Positions 8,989 through 19,588 are shown, counted from the first letter of the stretch. The stretch is 64,000 bases of DNA from Desulfovibrio sp. G11 (GCF_900243745.1 NZ_LT984798.1:1172501-1236500); one strand, 5' to 3'. Notes: a model not told the origin generated them from the letters alone. Translations and numbers: made by a program.

Positions 8989-9020
8989 AAAAGCCCCCGC
9001 GCCTGAACGCGGGGGCTTTT
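8989..9020 (-). terminator. Strong intrinsic terminator after the chemoreceptor gene
   Basis: A perfect 13-bp stem (8989-9001 with 9008-9020, six-base loop) rich in GC and flanked by A/T runs on both sides. It can act in both directions; the chemoreceptor gene on the minus strand is the obvious user. Confidence 0.9.
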
Positions 9021-9073
9021 AGCTATGCTCTTGCAATGCCCTGCCCAACGGCGTACCGGGCCATGCCCGGGCG

Positions 9074-11164
9074 CTAACCGAGCTTCATCTGTGCGATGAG
9101 GTTCTTGAGCGTGTGCGCCTGAGCCGCCAGTTCGGCCACAGCCTGCGTGGCCTCGGCCATAGCCACAGCACTTTGCCGCGACATCTCGTTCACCTGCACA
9201 ATGCTCTGATTGATTTCATCACTGGCGGCTGACTGCTCTTCACTGGCGGTGGCTATAGCATTGACCTGATCCGACGTGCCTTCCACAGTAGCCACGATTT
9301 CCCGCAAGGCCTGGCCAGACTCGCTGGCGTAATTTGTGGCCTGCGCGATCTGGTTTACGGCATTGTCTGCCGAACTCATACTTTTTGCCGTACTGTTCTG
9401 TATGGCCTGGATAGCCGCACTGACATCATGGGTGGAAGCCATAGTTTTTTCAGCCAGCTTGCGTACTTCGTCGGCCACCACCGCAAAACCCCTTCCGGCA
9501 TCACCGGCGCGGGCGGCTTCAATGGCCGCGTTGAGCGCCAGCAGATTGGTCTGGTCTGCGATATCTGAAATGACATTCATGATGCGCGTAATGCTCTGAG
9601 CATGATCGCCAAGCTCGGCCATATCGCTTTTCAGCTCTTCCGACACATGCCGTACCGCCTCTATGCTGCGTACGGCCTGTTCTACAATCTGGGCGCCGGC
9701 ATGGGCCTTTTCCTTGGTTTCTCTTGATGCCGACGAAGCAGCAGCCGCATTATGCGCCACTTCCTGAACTGTGGCATTCATCTGGTTCATGGCCGTAGCC
9801 GCCTCGGAAAGACGCTGGGATGATTCGGCGGCACTGCGGTCGGACTGTTCAATCTGGGCAGAAAGCTGTGTAGACGCGGAAGAAATAATCCCCGCCACGG
9901 CTTCCAGTTGCCCGGCGGCGGCCAGCATGCCCTCCTGCCGGGCGTTTTCCGCCTGTTTACGCGCCTCCTGGGCTTCTCCCATGGCTTCTTCGGCTTCTGT
10001 TTTGGCAATCTCAGCCTGGTGATTCTTTTCCTCGCTTTCGCTAAACAGACTGCGCAGCTTGCCTACCATACCCTGAATGCCCTGCGAAAGGCCGCCTATC
10101 TCGTCACCGCGTCTGGCTGCCTGTGCCAGCTCCGTTTCTTCCTGCGGTGAAGGATTGAAGTTCCCCCCGGCAACGGCCTGCACATAGTTTTCACCGGCCT
10201 TGATGGAACGCGCAATACCCCGGGCCACAACGATGATGATGCAGCCGACCACGAGAATAGCGACACCGCCCATAAGCATATTTTCTTTCAGAAGATTTCT
10301 GGCAGGTTCCAGCAGTTCGTCTCTGTCGCCCACCAGCACCACGTGCCAGTTGCTTTCCGGCATGTGCCGATAATAGGCCACCATTTCGGTATCGTTATGA
10401 TCGTAAACCACCCGGCCGTTGCCGTTGCCCAGAGCCGCCCTGACATGAGGCTGATTGCTGCCGTCAGTGCCGATCAGGCTCTTGTCGGGGTGCATGAGCA
10501 CCCTGCCCTCGCTGTCATAAACCGCGCAAAAACCGTCTTTTCCGATCTTTATGGTATCCGTGGTCCCGGCGCTCAGGCGGGGCAGGCTCATATAGGCATA
10601 GAGCACACCTTGGGTTTTGCCGTCCTTCATGACCGGAGTCGTAACTATGGTGGCAAGCTCTCCCGCGTGATTGGGTATGTTTTCAAAACCCATATTTCCC
10701 TGAAGAGCCACATTTACGGATCGTCGCTCGCCCATATTCCGGCCCACAAGCTCCCTTGTGGTATGAAAGGCCACCTTTCCATCAAGATCAAGCAGGCCGG
10801 CACCATCCACGATGCCGAAGTGCTCCGTCAGGTCGTCAAGGACGTTCTGCACGTCTTCTGATCCAGAAGATGCCAGATCGCCGTCGTAGACAACCTCCAT
10901 CACCGACTGTGAAGAACCACGGCGGAGCAAGGCATTTTTAACGTGATTGGACTCGGCGCTGGTCTTCATGAGACCGCGCGTCATTTGCTGCACAGTGGCA
11001 AGGCCATGCACCTGCTTGTCGATAACCGTATTCAGCTCATGTGCTATCTGCTGTGTCAGCGATGTCTCCGCCCGCCAATAGCTGAAAACGCAAACCGCGG
11101 TCAGCCCCAGCATGGACGGAACCAAAATGTTGAGCATCATTTTGCTCATGATTCCCATTTTCAT
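9074..11164 (-). CDS. Methyl-accepting chemotaxis protein with Cache sensor
   Basis: A transmembrane chemoreceptor of 696 residues. TM1 is near 10-30 and a large periplasmic region of about 270 residues looks like a double Cache domain ([37 protein letters not shown]). TM2 lies around residue 305-325, then a HAMP segment and a long cytoplasmic coiled coil. The signalling hairpin tip is the conserved [20 protein letters not shown]. It feeds CheA/CheW, but the ligand cannot be read from sequence. No C-terminal CheR-binding pentapeptide is seen. The ATG at 11164 has AAGGGG seven bases upstream. A 13-bp terminator follows. Confidence 0.95.
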   Translation of the reverse strand: MKMGIMSKMMLNILVPSMLGLTAVCVFSYWRAETSLTQQIAHELNTVIDKQVHGLATVQQMTRGLMKTSAESNHVKNALLRRGSSQSVMEVVYDGDLASSGSEDVQNVLDDLTEHFGIVDGAGLLDLDGKVAFHTTRELVGRNMGERRSVNVALQGNMGFENIPNHAGELATIVTTPVMKDGKTQGVLYAYMSLPRLSAGTTDTIKIGKDGFCAVYDSEGRVLMHPDKSLIGTDGSNQPHVRAALGNGNGRVVYDHNDTEMVAYYRHMPESNWHVVLVGDRDELLEPARNLLKENMLMGGVAILVVGCIIIVVARGIARSIKAGENYVQAVAGGNFNPSPQEETELAQAARRGDEIGGLSQGIQGMVGKLRSLFSESEEKNHQAEIAKTEAEEAMGEAQEARKQAENARQEGMLAAAGQLEAVAGIISSASTQLSAQIEQSDRSAAESSQRLSEAATAMNQMNATVQEVAHNAAAASSASRETKEKAHAGAQIVEQAVRSIEAVRHVSEELKSDMAELGDHAQSITRIMNVISDIADQTNLLALNAAIEAARAGDAGRGFAVVADEVRKLAEKTMASTHDVSAAIQAIQNSTAKSMSSADNAVNQIAQATNYASESGQALREIVATVEGTSDQVNAIATASEEQSAASDEINQSIVQVNEMSRQSAVAMAEATQAVAELAAQAHTLKNLIAQMKLG

Positions 11165-11585
11165 ATACAGCCCCTTTGAACTCGTAAGTCTTGTGGATTA
11201 ATAACCAAAAACACAGCCTGTTCAGGCCTGCGAGAGGTCAGTGGCAGAGGGAGCAGACAGGAGAGACCCGGAGGGAAGAAACAGGAAGAATCAAAAAGCT
11301 GGTACCAGCCTAACTGAACCTATATAGCTTTTCTGCTTTTATTGTAAAACTTATTATGCCTTAGGGACATTTTTAAAAAAACAGCTGGATATTATTACCG
11401 CACACGACAAAACAAGGAAATATAAAATATAAAAAAACATATAAAAACAATAACAATATACTGGCCGCCCCGGCAAGGCGCCAAAAATGAGCAGCAAGAG
11501 AACCTGCATAGAAATGCAAAAAAGAGGCGCCGGCCGTATCTGGCCGGAAGCCGAAAGGGCCGGAACCGCCCGGAGCAACTTGTAA
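11165..11585. other. AT-rich intergenic region upstream of the chemoreceptor
   Basis: No supported gene. The stretch at about 11,290-11,460 is much more AT-rich than the flanks and presumably contains the chemoreceptor promoter, but I see no clear -35/-10 or flagellar-type consensus. Confidence 0.4.
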
Positions 11586-12791
11586 TCAGGAACAGGTGAG
11601 GGTCAAAAAGAGGGTCTGCCCGCAGGCGGCATCAAAACGCGCATTTTTCGGCTCAAGCCCCAGGCCGGCCCAGGCAGGGCGCAACTCGCCCCGCGTTCCC
11701 CATATGTATCCCTGGCAGGCCCCCGGCAGGCGCAGCTCCGAAAGAACGGGAACGCAGGACGCCCCGGAAGTTTCACCCGCCGCTTCCACGGCACGGCGTA
11801 CGGCGAGCAGCAGGGCGCGCCCCATAACGCGGCTGCCCAAAGACCGGTCAACAGGCCCGGCCAGCACAGCTCCGTCCAGAGCGGCTTCAGGGGCGAGTCC
11901 CATACGTATCACAGGCACATGGGCAGCCTGAGCCATCAGCCAGCCCTGCGCCAGCAGGTCCAGCGTCGCCTCAAGCGGCCACGGGCTGTATGTCCCCTGC
12001 CGCCACATACGAGCAAGGGCCGTACCTTCGAGCACCAGACAGGGGTAGAAGCGCAGCATGTCCGCTCCGGCGCGCAGGGCCTGTGGCACGTCAGCCAGAA
12101 AATCGGCAGGGGCATGCCCCGGCATGCCCGGCAAAAGCTGAACCCCCAGCGCCAGCCCCGCATCCTTCACATGGGCACAGGCGCGCAGGGCCGTAGCTCC
12201 GTCATACCCACGCGACGATGCGGCCAGCGCCGCATCGGAAAAACTCTGCACCCCCAGCTCCACACAGCGGCAACCCGCCGCGCGCAGGCGTTCAAGTACC
12301 GGCGCGGTCACGCAATCCGGCCGGGTGGAGCAGCGGAAGGAACGTATCCAGCCCCGCTCAAGCGCCAGGCCCGCCAGATCAAGACAGGCGGCCTGATCGC
12401 CTTCAGGCATGGCAGTAAATGTACCACCGTAAAAAGCCAGTTCCGCGGGGGGCAGGCCGAGGGTATGGCGGCGCTCAAGGTTGCCCCGCGTCTCATGCAG
12501 CAGGACATCAAGCGGCTGGACCGGAAGCGGAGGCAGGGGCGACGGCAGGGAGGCGCGCCCCGCAGCAGCGGCCGGGGCCGTGCCCGTCCGCGGCGCAAAA
12601 GCAGTGCCGGACACTGCCTCTGCCGGGCACGCCGCAGAGACGGAACCTGTCTGCACATCCTGCGCACAAAAAACGCAACGCACCGGGCAACCCCTGAAAG
12701 GAAGAAATACCGGCACGAGCGCACAAGCCTGCGCCGCAGGCAGAACCCAGGGCAAGGTTAAAGAAAAAATTCGGGCAGATACCGTTTTCAT
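11586..12791 (-). CDS. Elp3-like radical SAM protein without acetyltransferase domain
   Basis: A 401-residue radical S-adenosylmethionine protein. The 4Fe-4S ligands are C35, C39 and C42 in GCPVRCVFCAQD. Further family signatures are the AFYGGTFTAMP glycine motif, STRPDCV, CVELGVQSFSD and QLLPGMPGH, together close to the catalytic half of Elp3/COG1243 proteins, which modify tRNA wobble uridines. The histone-acetyltransferase-like half is absent, so the substrate is open. A low-complexity insert rich in Ala and Pro (about residues 50-95) interrupts the domain after the cluster. The ATG at 12791 is chosen over TTG codons upstream; its ribosome site is weak. Confidence 0.82.
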   Translation of the reverse strand: MKTVSARIFSLTLPWVLPAAQACALVPVFLPFRGCPVRCVFCAQDVQTGSVSAACPAEAVSGTAFAPRTGTAPAAAAGRASLPSPLPPLPVQPLDVLLHETRGNLERRHTLGLPPAELAFYGGTFTAMPEGDQAACLDLAGLALERGWIRSFRCSTRPDCVTAPVLERLRAAGCRCVELGVQSFSDAALAASSRGYDGATALRACAHVKDAGLALGVQLLPGMPGHAPADFLADVPQALRAGADMLRFYPCLVLEGTALARMWRQGTYSPWPLEATLDLLAQGWLMAQAAHVPVIRMGLAPEAALDGAVLAGPVDRSLGSRVMGRALLLAVRRAVEAAGETSGASCVPVLSELRLPGACQGYIWGTRGELRPAWAGLGLEPKNARFDAACGQTLFLTLTCS

Positions 12792-13015
12792 ATATACTCG
12801 ATGCCTGTGAAGCCATGCGCGGCGCGCACTACGGCCACTCTTTCGGCAAGAAGGCAATTTTTAAGAAAAATCTTGCTCTGCCCGTTAGTTGCGTGTATTT
12901 TACACAAAAGTGCCCTTCATGTGAAGCGAGCCTTTGTTTACCATTTGGCCATACCTGTCAGGACCATGTTTGTGACAGACATACCAGCGCCACAATACGC
13001 GCCGGAGAACTCACA

Positions 13016-13303
13016 ATGAAGAAAACTCTGACCAAAGCGGACATCGTGGAGGCCATCTACGAAGAAACCGACAAAAACCGCGTTGACGTGAAAAACGTGG
13101 TTGAAAAACTGCTGGAAATCATGAAAACGGCCATTAAAAAGGACCGTGCCCTGCTGATCAGCGGTTTCGGCAAGTTTGAATGCTACGACAAGGCCTCACG
13201 CAAAGGGCGTAACCCCAAGACTGATGAGACCATTACCCTGCCCCCGCGCAAAGTTATGGTCTTTCGTCTGTCGCGGAAGTTTCGCTCAGAACTGAATCCC
13301 TAG
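13016..13303 (+). CDS. IHF/HU-family DNA-bending protein
   Basis: A 95-residue nucleoid protein of the HU/IHF family. Typical features are LTKADIVEAIYEET at the N-terminus, the LISGFGKFE turn and GRNPKT at the tip of the DNA-clasping arm; GRNPKT favours an IHF-alpha-like protein over classical HU. It works as a dimer, probably with another subunit encoded elsewhere. The ATG at 13016 follows CGGAGAAC. An in-frame extension back to 12815 has no family resemblance and is rejected. A terminator follows at 13391. Confidence 0.9.
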   Translation: MKKTLTKADIVEAIYEETDKNRVDVKNVVEKLLEIMKTAIKKDRALLISGFGKFECYDKASRKGRNPKTDETITLPPRKVMVFRLSRKFRSELNP

Positions 13304-13390
13304 CCGCGCCGTTACGCCTGCGCCTTCACGGCGGACATCCGCTGGGCACCGCAGCGAAGGCTCTTGCGTTTCTTTTACCGGCCAGCCGTT

Positions 13391-13421
13391 GCACGGGCAG
13401 CATTTTGCCCAGTGCTTTTTT
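13391..13421 (+). terminator. Intrinsic terminator after the IHF-like gene
   Basis: The stem GCAC-GGGCA pairs with TGCCC-A-GTGC (one bulged A) and is followed at once by six T. Confidence 0.85.
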
Positions 13422-13519
13422 GTGCCCAGCGTCTGCCGTAGCGGGCTTGTGCTGCTGTGGAGCTCCGGCCTTTTTCCGCCGGGGGCTTTCGGAGTCCGCA
13501 TTCCGGGGGGAGGCTGCGT

Positions 13520-15184
13520 ATGCTGTTCAATTCCTATTCCTTTCTTTTTCTGTTTTTGCCTCTTCTGCTGCTGTGCTGGCGGCTGGCGGCGGGTTTCGGC
13601 CCCGCGCGGCTGAGTCTGGTTCTGCTGCTCTTTTCCACCGTATTCTATGCCCTCTGGGGCCTTCCCTTTCTGCTGCTTCTGGCGGGCATACTTATCATGA
13701 ACTACGCCTTTGCCCTGGCACTGTCCGCGCCGGAAAACGCAGCCGCGGCAGCCACCGGCACTGACGGCGCAGCTCATGCAGCGCCCCCCTGCGCCGAAGA
13801 CGGGACGGACGGGCAAACAACCGGCAGCCCGCGCAACCGCCGACAACTTTTCAGTAACGGCGGGCTTAAACGCCTGGGCTGCTGGGCATGCAGCCGCAAG
13901 GGACTGCTGACCCTGGCCCTGATCCTGAACCTGCTGCCTCTGCTCTGGTTCAAGTATTCATGGTTTTTCGCCCAGAACCTGGCCCTGCTTATGGGCGCGG
14001 AGTGGAATTTCACCCCGCCGGGTCTGCCGCTCGGCATTTCTTTTTACACCTTTATACAGATCGCCTGGCTCGTCAGTGTCTACCGGCGGCAGGTGACCCC
14101 CCAGGGATTTTCGCGACACGCGCTTTTTTCGGCCTGTTTTCCCTACGTGATTTCCGGTCCCATCGTGCGTTATGAGCAGATGGGTCCGCAGCTTGACGAG
14201 CTTTCCGGCTCCACCTCCGAAGGGCTGGCCCAGGGATTCACCCTGTTCACCATAGGACTTGCCAAAAAAGTGCTGCTGGCCGACGGCCTGGCCGTGTACG
14301 CCAACGCCGTGTTCAATGCGGCGGAAAAAGCCTTTCCCGTCAGCGGGGCCGAGGCCTGGCTGGGTTCTTTCTGCTATACTTTTCAGCTGTACTTCGATTT
14401 TTCCGGCTATACCGATATGGCCATCGGCCTTGGCCTCATGCTGGGGCTGCGGCTGCCGGAAAACTTTGATTCGCCCTACAAGGCAACGGGCATTGTTGAC
14501 TTCTGGCGGCGCTGGCACATCACCCTGAGCTCCTGGCTGCGGGACTTTCTGTACATCCCCCTGGGCGGTAACCGAAAAGGGCGGCTCATGCAGTACCGCA
14601 ACCTCTTTCTGACCATGCTCATAGGTGGGGCCTGGCACGGCGCTGGCTGGACATTCATCATATGGGGCGCGCTGCACGGGGCCATGCTGAGTATCAATCA
14701 CTTTTTCCGCGCCTGCATCAAGGGCAGCCTGACGGAGCGGGTTCTGGCTGCCCTGCCCTTGCGCATCTTCTTCATTTTTTTCACGTTCATGTGCATCAAC
14801 CTGTGTTGGGTGGTCTTTCGCACCGTAAGCCTTGACGGTGCGGTGACCATGTACGGGGCCATGTTTGCCGGGCCTTTCACGGCTGAAGCCGCCGGCCTTG
14901 CTGCGGACCACACCGGGCTTTCGGCAATGGGTGCACTGGCCGCCCGCTGGCTGCCCAACAACTATTTTCAGGGCTGGATGCCCTTTGCCCTGCTTGGCAT
15001 AAGCCTTGTGCTTGTATGGGCCTTCCCCAACAGCCACGAATTGCTGCACGGCAAGCGCGACGGCACACGCCCGCTGCTGAGCTGGCGGCCATCAGCGGCA
15101 TGGGCAACGGGCCTGGCCTGTCTGGCGTTCGTGACCCTTGTTCTGGTGTCGCGCAAGGCGACCTTCCTGTACTTTCAATTCTAG
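13520..15184 (+). CDS. MBOAT-family membrane O-acyltransferase (AlgI/DltB-like)
   Basis: A polytopic inner-membrane protein of 554 residues in the membrane-bound O-acyltransferase family. Signatures include SFYTFIQIAWLVSVYR, PYVISGPIVRYEQM, the FDFSGYTDMAIGLGLMLG block, WRRWHITLSSWLRDFLYIPL and the catalytic-His motif GGAWHGAGW (H373). Members transfer an acyl group, commonly acetyl, across the membrane to a surface glycan or teichoic acid. The ATG at 13520 has GGGGAGG upstream. The SGNH-type partner gene follows after 15 bp, the usual two-gene arrangement. A hydrophilic insert of about 60 residues lies after the first helices. The glycan acceptor is unknown. Confidence 0.93.
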   Translation: MLFNSYSFLFLFLPLLLLCWRLAAGFGPARLSLVLLLFSTVFYALWGLPFLLLLAGILIMNYAFALALSAPENAAAAATGTDGAAHAAPPCAEDGTDGQTTGSPRNRRQLFSNGGLKRLGCWACSRKGLLTLALILNLLPLLWFKYSWFFAQNLALLMGAEWNFTPPGLPLGISFYTFIQIAWLVSVYRRQVTPQGFSRHALFSACFPYVISGPIVRYEQMGPQLDELSGSTSEGLAQGFTLFTIGLAKKVLLADGLAVYANAVFNAAEKAFPVSGAEAWLGSFCYTFQLYFDFSGYTDMAIGLGLMLGLRLPENFDSPYKATGIVDFWRRWHITLSSWLRDFLYIPLGGNRKGRLMQYRNLFLTMLIGGAWHGAGWTFIIWGALHGAMLSINHFFRACIKGSLTERVLAALPLRIFFIFFTFMCINLCWVVFRTVSLDGAVTMYGAMFAGPFTAEAAGLAADHTGLSAMGALAARWLPNNYFQGWMPFALLGISLVLVWAFPNSHELLHGKRDGTRPLLSWRPSAAWATGLACLAFVTLVLVSRKATFLYFQF

Positions 15185-15199
15185 AGGGGCGGACACATC

Positions 15200-16435
15200 A
15201 TGAGCAAAATTCTCACCGAAGCCGCCTACCTCCACCGCTACTTCCGCGTGCTGCTGCTTCTTGCCGTGGCGGCCTGCCTGCTGGTGCTGCCCTATACCGT
15301 GTGGTGGCTCTACAAAAGTGGCGACGTGGCAGTGGAACGCGCCGTGGAAGATCAGGCGGCCGGGCGCTTTGTCATTTTCGGCTCTGGTGTTTCACAGGAC
15401 TTTGTGGACTACAAGCTTCAACTATATTCCAGGGTTAAACCTGAAATCGCGGCGGTCGGCTCTTCGCGTGTCATGCAGTTCCGCTCGGCCTATTTCCGCA
15501 AGTCTTTCCTCAACGTGGGCGGCACGGCGGGCAATCTTTCCGTGTTACGATCCACCATTGACGCCATGCTGGCCGAGCACAGGCCCGAGGCCCTCATCAT
15601 CGGCCTGGATTTCTGGTGGTTCATGCCCCAGTGGCATCCCGATCCGTTCAAGGACGAACCGCCCACCAGTGGCTCCTACAACTACGGGCTTGAAAGCCTG
15701 AAAAAACCCTGGGGCTGGCTGCTGGAAGGCAAGGTTTCCATTCACGATTTCATTGCCCCGGTATTGCTGGAATCCGCCGGGGGCTTTCGCGCCGGACGTT
15801 ACGGCATCATGGCGCAACAGACCGATGACGGTTTCGGCCCTGACGGATCGTGGTACTACACTGCCGAAACCACAGGACAAAAACGCCCCTTTGACTACCA
15901 GTTTGAAGACACCCTCACCCAGGTGCGGCACGGCATCAAGGCCTTTTTCCATGCCCGGCCTCTTGAGGGCAGCCGTGACCCTGGCGGCATAAGCTCCGCC
16001 CATGTGGACGCCTTTGCTGAAATTTACTGCCGTCTCAAATCGCGGGGCATCGCCACTTTTGTCTTTATTTCGCCCCTGTCGGTCAAAGTGCTGGACTCCA
16101 TACGCCAGCGTGAGGCGGACTATCCCCACCTCTTCCATCTCAAAGAGGCCCTGATGGCGCGTGGCATAGAGGTGGTCGATTTTACCGATCCACGCACCTT
16201 CGGCTCCGGCGACTGTGAATTTATTGACGGCTTTCACGGCGGCGAAGTAACCTATGCCCGTATGCTGCGTGACATGGCCGACCGCTGGCCCGCCCTGCTG
16301 ACCTACGTGAATATGGAAAAAATCAATGCAGTCATCCGCGACTGGCGCGGTCACGCCTTGGTTTTTGACGAGCGCGTGACCGACAGGACAGAAACGGACT
16401 TCAACAACTTTAACTGCCCCAAGCGCAAGCCCTAG
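15200..16435 (+). CDS. SGNH-hydrolase-like partner of the MBOAT acyltransferase
   Basis: A 411-residue protein with one N-terminal membrane anchor (about residues 15-38) and a periplasmic domain of the DUF1574/AlgX/AlgJ-like SGNH fold. Likely catalytic residues are the Ser in AAVGSSRVMQF (88 or 89) and the Asp-His pair in IDGFHGGEVTY near residue 345. Such proteins take the acyl group from the MBOAT protein and place it on the glycan. The spacing of 15 bp indicates one transcript. Family assignment is by motif and neighbour; overall similarity to named members is low, so the exact role is inferred. Confidence 0.75.
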   Translation: MSKILTEAAYLHRYFRVLLLLAVAACLLVLPYTVWWLYKSGDVAVERAVEDQAAGRFVIFGSGVSQDFVDYKLQLYSRVKPEIAAVGSSRVMQFRSAYFRKSFLNVGGTAGNLSVLRSTIDAMLAEHRPEALIIGLDFWWFMPQWHPDPFKDEPPTSGSYNYGLESLKKPWGWLLEGKVSIHDFIAPVLLESAGGFRAGRYGIMAQQTDDGFGPDGSWYYTAETTGQKRPFDYQFEDTLTQVRHGIKAFFHARPLEGSRDPGGISSAHVDAFAEIYCRLKSRGIATFVFISPLSVKVLDSIRQREADYPHLFHLKEALMARGIEVVDFTDPRTFGSGDCEFIDGFHGGEVTYARMLRDMADRWPALLTYVNMEKINAVIRDWRGHALVFDERVTDRTETDFNNFNCPKRKP

Positions 16436-16881
16436 ATGTAGAGTGTCAAAGTGAAAATGCTCTGGCGGCTGCGCGAAGCTGCACCCGCCGTGTAAAGGCG
16501 CAACTACAATGCATTTGCTCTATTACGCGCCGGAACGAAAGCTCCTTACCTTTGAAATGCCCACTCGCAAAGGTACAATGCGATAAAAAACACTGCGGCA
16601 GCACACATGTTGCGCACTTGCCGCGTAAACGGCTGCCGTGAACAGGTACGGCCTTTAGCAGCCTGTGGAAAAACCTCCGGACGCAAGGGTAGGTGTAAAC
16701 CGGCCCCGCATTGGGTCAAAAGCATGCACAGCGCTATCCGCAGGCTGCGCCGGCATCCGGCGTAAGGGGCATAGTGCGCCATACGCGCCTTCCGGGCGAC
16801 TGCACAACGAGTTTACACTACAGGTGTGATCGTGATCCGGCCAAAGGCACAAGAACCGACAGGACGCAAACGGAAAGCAAT
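16436..16881. other. Intergenic region with palindromic repeat, no gene seen
   Basis: No supported coding sequence. At 16544-16570 it carries ACCTTTGA...CAAAGGT, related to repeats at about 8643 and 34738. Further GC-rich imperfect hairpins are present. The in-frame extension of the next gene back to 16711 has no ribosome site or family resemblance. Confidence 0.45.
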
Positions 16882-18921
16882 ATGCGCCGGGACAAACTCC
16901 ACGACATAACGGCACCCACAGGCTCTGCAAGGTGCAAAAACAGTCCCCGCAAGGTCACCATGGCCGTATTGTGGGGGCTTGCCCCTGATGGATTTCTTTC
17001 CGCAGCCCTGCGCACTTTCAAAACCCGTCTTTTTGCCTTGCGCGCGCGTTGCCTGCATGTCCTGCCCCTGTGCGCCCTGATCCTGTGCGCCCTGCCACCG
17101 GGCGCCCCGGGTACGCACCTTGCCGCCGCATACGTATGGGGACCACGCCCGGCCCTGGCGGCGGCCGCCTCCATCCCCACGCCCACACCTGCCGAGCCTA
17201 GAGTGCATGAACCTGTTGTACCCGTTCCCACGGTCACTGTGCCGACAGTTCAGGCTCCGGTGGTTCAGGCTCCGCAGCTCCAGCCCTCCGGCGGGCAGCA
17301 AAGGCCCGGATGGAGCGGATCGAGCGGGCGGAGCGACAATGCCGGGCAAGCCGCAAGCCTGCAGGACGCCGGAAATGATGGCCGGCAAGTCTCCCCCACC
17401 CGCGAAATTATGGGCTTTCTCTTTGGCGGCAACACAGGCACGGCTTCAGATAACGCAACGGCTGCCCCGCAGGACACTGCAAGCCATCCCTCAACGTCCA
17501 TACGCAGCGGCAGCCTGAACAGCACAGGTCCCAATGGCGTCCCCATGCCTCTAGGCCCGATTGCCGTGCCGCCGCCGGCTCCTGTAGCGCCACCGGCTCC
17601 CGTGGCCCCTGTGGCCCCTGCCCCGGTTCCGGCCACACCCGGCAATCGTGTTCCGGCCCGGGCCGTGGCCGAAATGCAGCCACAGTCGCCTGAAGCGCAA
17701 TTGCGCCAGAAGCAGCAAAATGCAGAAAGGGAACGTCAGCGGCAGGAAAAGGCACGTCGCAGTTCCCGGCCCGCCAAGGCTACGGAAACTGCCGGTCCGG
17801 AGGCCTCCCGCCCGGCGGCAGACCATGCCGGTACGCCGACTTCCGTACCGCCCCCGGCCGCAAAGGAAGAAAACACGCCCCCGGATGTGCCGGAAACCCC
17901 AAAAGCGGAAAGCCCCTTTACACCCGGCAGCCCCGAAGCACAGGCCAATGAGGCCTACCAGAAAGGTGATTTTGCCCAGGCGCGGGCCATCTGGCAGCAC
18001 CTTGCGGATGGCGGCGACGGGCAGTCCATGAACAATCTGGGCGTGCTTTATGATCTCGGTCTGGGGGTAGAGCCTGACGAAGGGCGCGCCCTGCACTGGT
18101 TTGCCCAGTCTGCGGCAGCGGGGCATCCCTCAGGCATGAGCAATTACGGCCGCATGCTGGAACAGGGACGTGGCATTGAAGCCAACCCCCACGAGGCTGC
18201 CCGCTGGTTTGACCTCGCGGCCCGACAGGGCCAGCCCGAAGCCCAGTACAATCTGGGACTTATGTATGAAAGCGGTCACGGCGTATCCCGCGACTACAAG
18301 GCCGCCGCCGCATGGTACAGCCGCGCAGCAGCCCAGCAGCAGATAGACGCGCTCGCCCGGCTGGGCCATCTCTATCGCGCCGGAGAGGGTGTGGAAAAGA
18401 ATACGGCACGAGCCACGCTTTTACTCTATGCGGCAGCCATGCGCGGCTCTGTTCATGCCATGAAAGAGCTGGAGGCCATGGCCGAAGCCTCCGGAGTACG
18501 CCACGGAGCCGTGCTTTTCGGGCAACGGCTGGATACGGCCAACCGCACGGCCATGCGCGACACGCTTTCCAGGGCCGGCATGCAGCCGTCCCGGCAGGAC
18601 GATGCCTATATCTGCGACCTGTATATCCCCGGCGCCCTTGTACCCGGCGCACGGCAAATGGCTCTTTGCTACGGCCCGGGCAGGCCCGCGCCTCTGGGCT
18701 TTGTAGAACTGGAATATGCCGCCCCCCACAAGGACACCGCCCAGAGCATCATGCGCATGGTCAGTGAGCGCTTCGGGCCGCCATCCGCCGGAGAAGGGGA
18801 CGACGGACACATCTGGAATCTCGGTACGGTTATCGTGGCCACGCGCTACAACCCCGCGCAACAGACGGTCAGCCTCATGTATATGGTTCCCGCCATCTAC
18901 CACCTGACACGCCAGGACTAG
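16882..18921 (+). CDS. Exported Sel1-repeat protein with proline-rich linker
   Basis: About 679 residues. A hydrophobic export segment lies near residues 55-75 (HVLPLCALILCALPPG), then a long Pro/Ala/Gln/Glu-rich disordered linker, then about four Sel1-like (TPR-related) repeats with the NLGxLYxxGxGV...A..W...AA..G pattern, and a C-terminal globular domain of about 150 residues that I do not recognise. Sel1 proteins usually act as periplasmic scaffolds in envelope assembly or signalling. The ATG at 16882 has GGAAAG upstream; an alternative is ATG 16960, closer to the hydrophobic segment. Function beyond protein-protein interaction is not readable. Confidence 0.8.
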   Translation: MRRDKLHDITAPTGSARCKNSPRKVTMAVLWGLAPDGFLSAALRTFKTRLFALRARCLHVLPLCALILCALPPGAPGTHLAAAYVWGPRPALAAAASIPTPTPAEPRVHEPVVPVPTVTVPTVQAPVVQAPQLQPSGGQQRPGWSGSSGRSDNAGQAASLQDAGNDGRQVSPTREIMGFLFGGNTGTASDNATAAPQDTASHPSTSIRSGSLNSTGPNGVPMPLGPIAVPPPAPVAPPAPVAPVAPAPVPATPGNRVPARAVAEMQPQSPEAQLRQKQQNAERERQRQEKARRSSRPAKATETAGPEASRPAADHAGTPTSVPPPAAKEENTPPDVPETPKAESPFTPGSPEAQANEAYQKGDFAQARAIWQHLADGGDGQSMNNLGVLYDLGLGVEPDEGRALHWFAQSAAAGHPSGMSNYGRMLEQGRGIEANPHEAARWFDLAARQGQPEAQYNLGLMYESGHGVSRDYKAAAAWYSRAAAQQQIDALARLGHLYRAGEGVEKNTARATLLLYAAAMRGSVHAMKELEAMAEASGVRHGAVLFGQRLDTANRTAMRDTLSRAGMQPSRQDDAYICDLYIPGALVPGARQMALCYGPGRPAPLGFVELEYAAPHKDTAQSIMRMVSERFGPPSAGEGDDGHIWNLGTVIVATRYNPAQQTVSLMYMVPAIYHLTRQD

Positions 18922-19220
18922 GCCGCCGGCCCCATGGCCATGACCGCAATGGCTGCTCCGGCTGCGTCAGCGCTTGCCACGCGGCAGGCTTCTTTTTGCC
19001 TCGCGTTCCCACATCTACAGCAACGGCTGAAGCAGTTCTGCTGCTTCCATCCATCACGTTTCCCTTCAGTTGCTACCGTCATCTCACTGCCAGAGGCGTA
19101 GACTGCGCAGCATCGGCCTGCATCCGCAACCCGCCCGGCCGTAACAGACAGAAATCTTCCGGAGGGGCTGCACCAGTCTCGACACGAATCACCGCTTATA
19201 ATATCAGGATATCTCAATAT

Positions 19221-19371
19221 AGTGATGAGAAACGGAAAACGGTGAAAATCCGTTGCGGACGCGCCACTGTAACCGGCACACACCCCGCGCCGCGCCACTG
19301 TTCTGCTGAACGGGAAGACGCGGCCACGCGCTGCATTACGCGCAGGGGCCGGAAGCCAGGAGACGTCTCGT
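19221..19371 (+). promoter_or_regulatory. Cobalamin (B12) riboswitch
   Basis: The conserved elements of the adenosylcobalamin riboswitch occur in order: a GGTGAAAATCCG-type segment at about 19251, GCGCCACTGT (B12 box core) at 19261-19270, and GAAGCCAGGAGACGTC at 19352-19367. The aptamer lies about 220 nt upstream of the metE remnant. Hairpins between them (CCGGC/GCCGG about 19428-19446; CGGCAGGT/ACCTGCCG about 19474-19495) are candidates for the expression platform. Repression of B12-independent methionine synthase by B12 is the classic use. Confidence 0.92.
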
Positions 19372-19588
19372 CACGGCCGCCACCCGGCGGCACGGCAGTA
19401 CTGTCTCGCGTTCAGGCAAGCGCCAGGCCCGGCTTTTCAGCCGGCCAGGTCATGTGCATCCGTGATGCGCATGCCGGCAGGTTTGCGTACCTGCCGTGAA
19501 GAGGAACCGGGAGCCTCCGCCCTCTTCAGGTATAAACGCTCTCCGCGTGAAAAGACTGCCCTTTCAACACCATATGAAAGGAGCAACC

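Noticed and set aside
12815..13015. N-terminal extension of the IHF-like protein
   Set aside because: No family similarity; the ATG at 13016 has a good ribosome site and gives the standard 95-residue protein.
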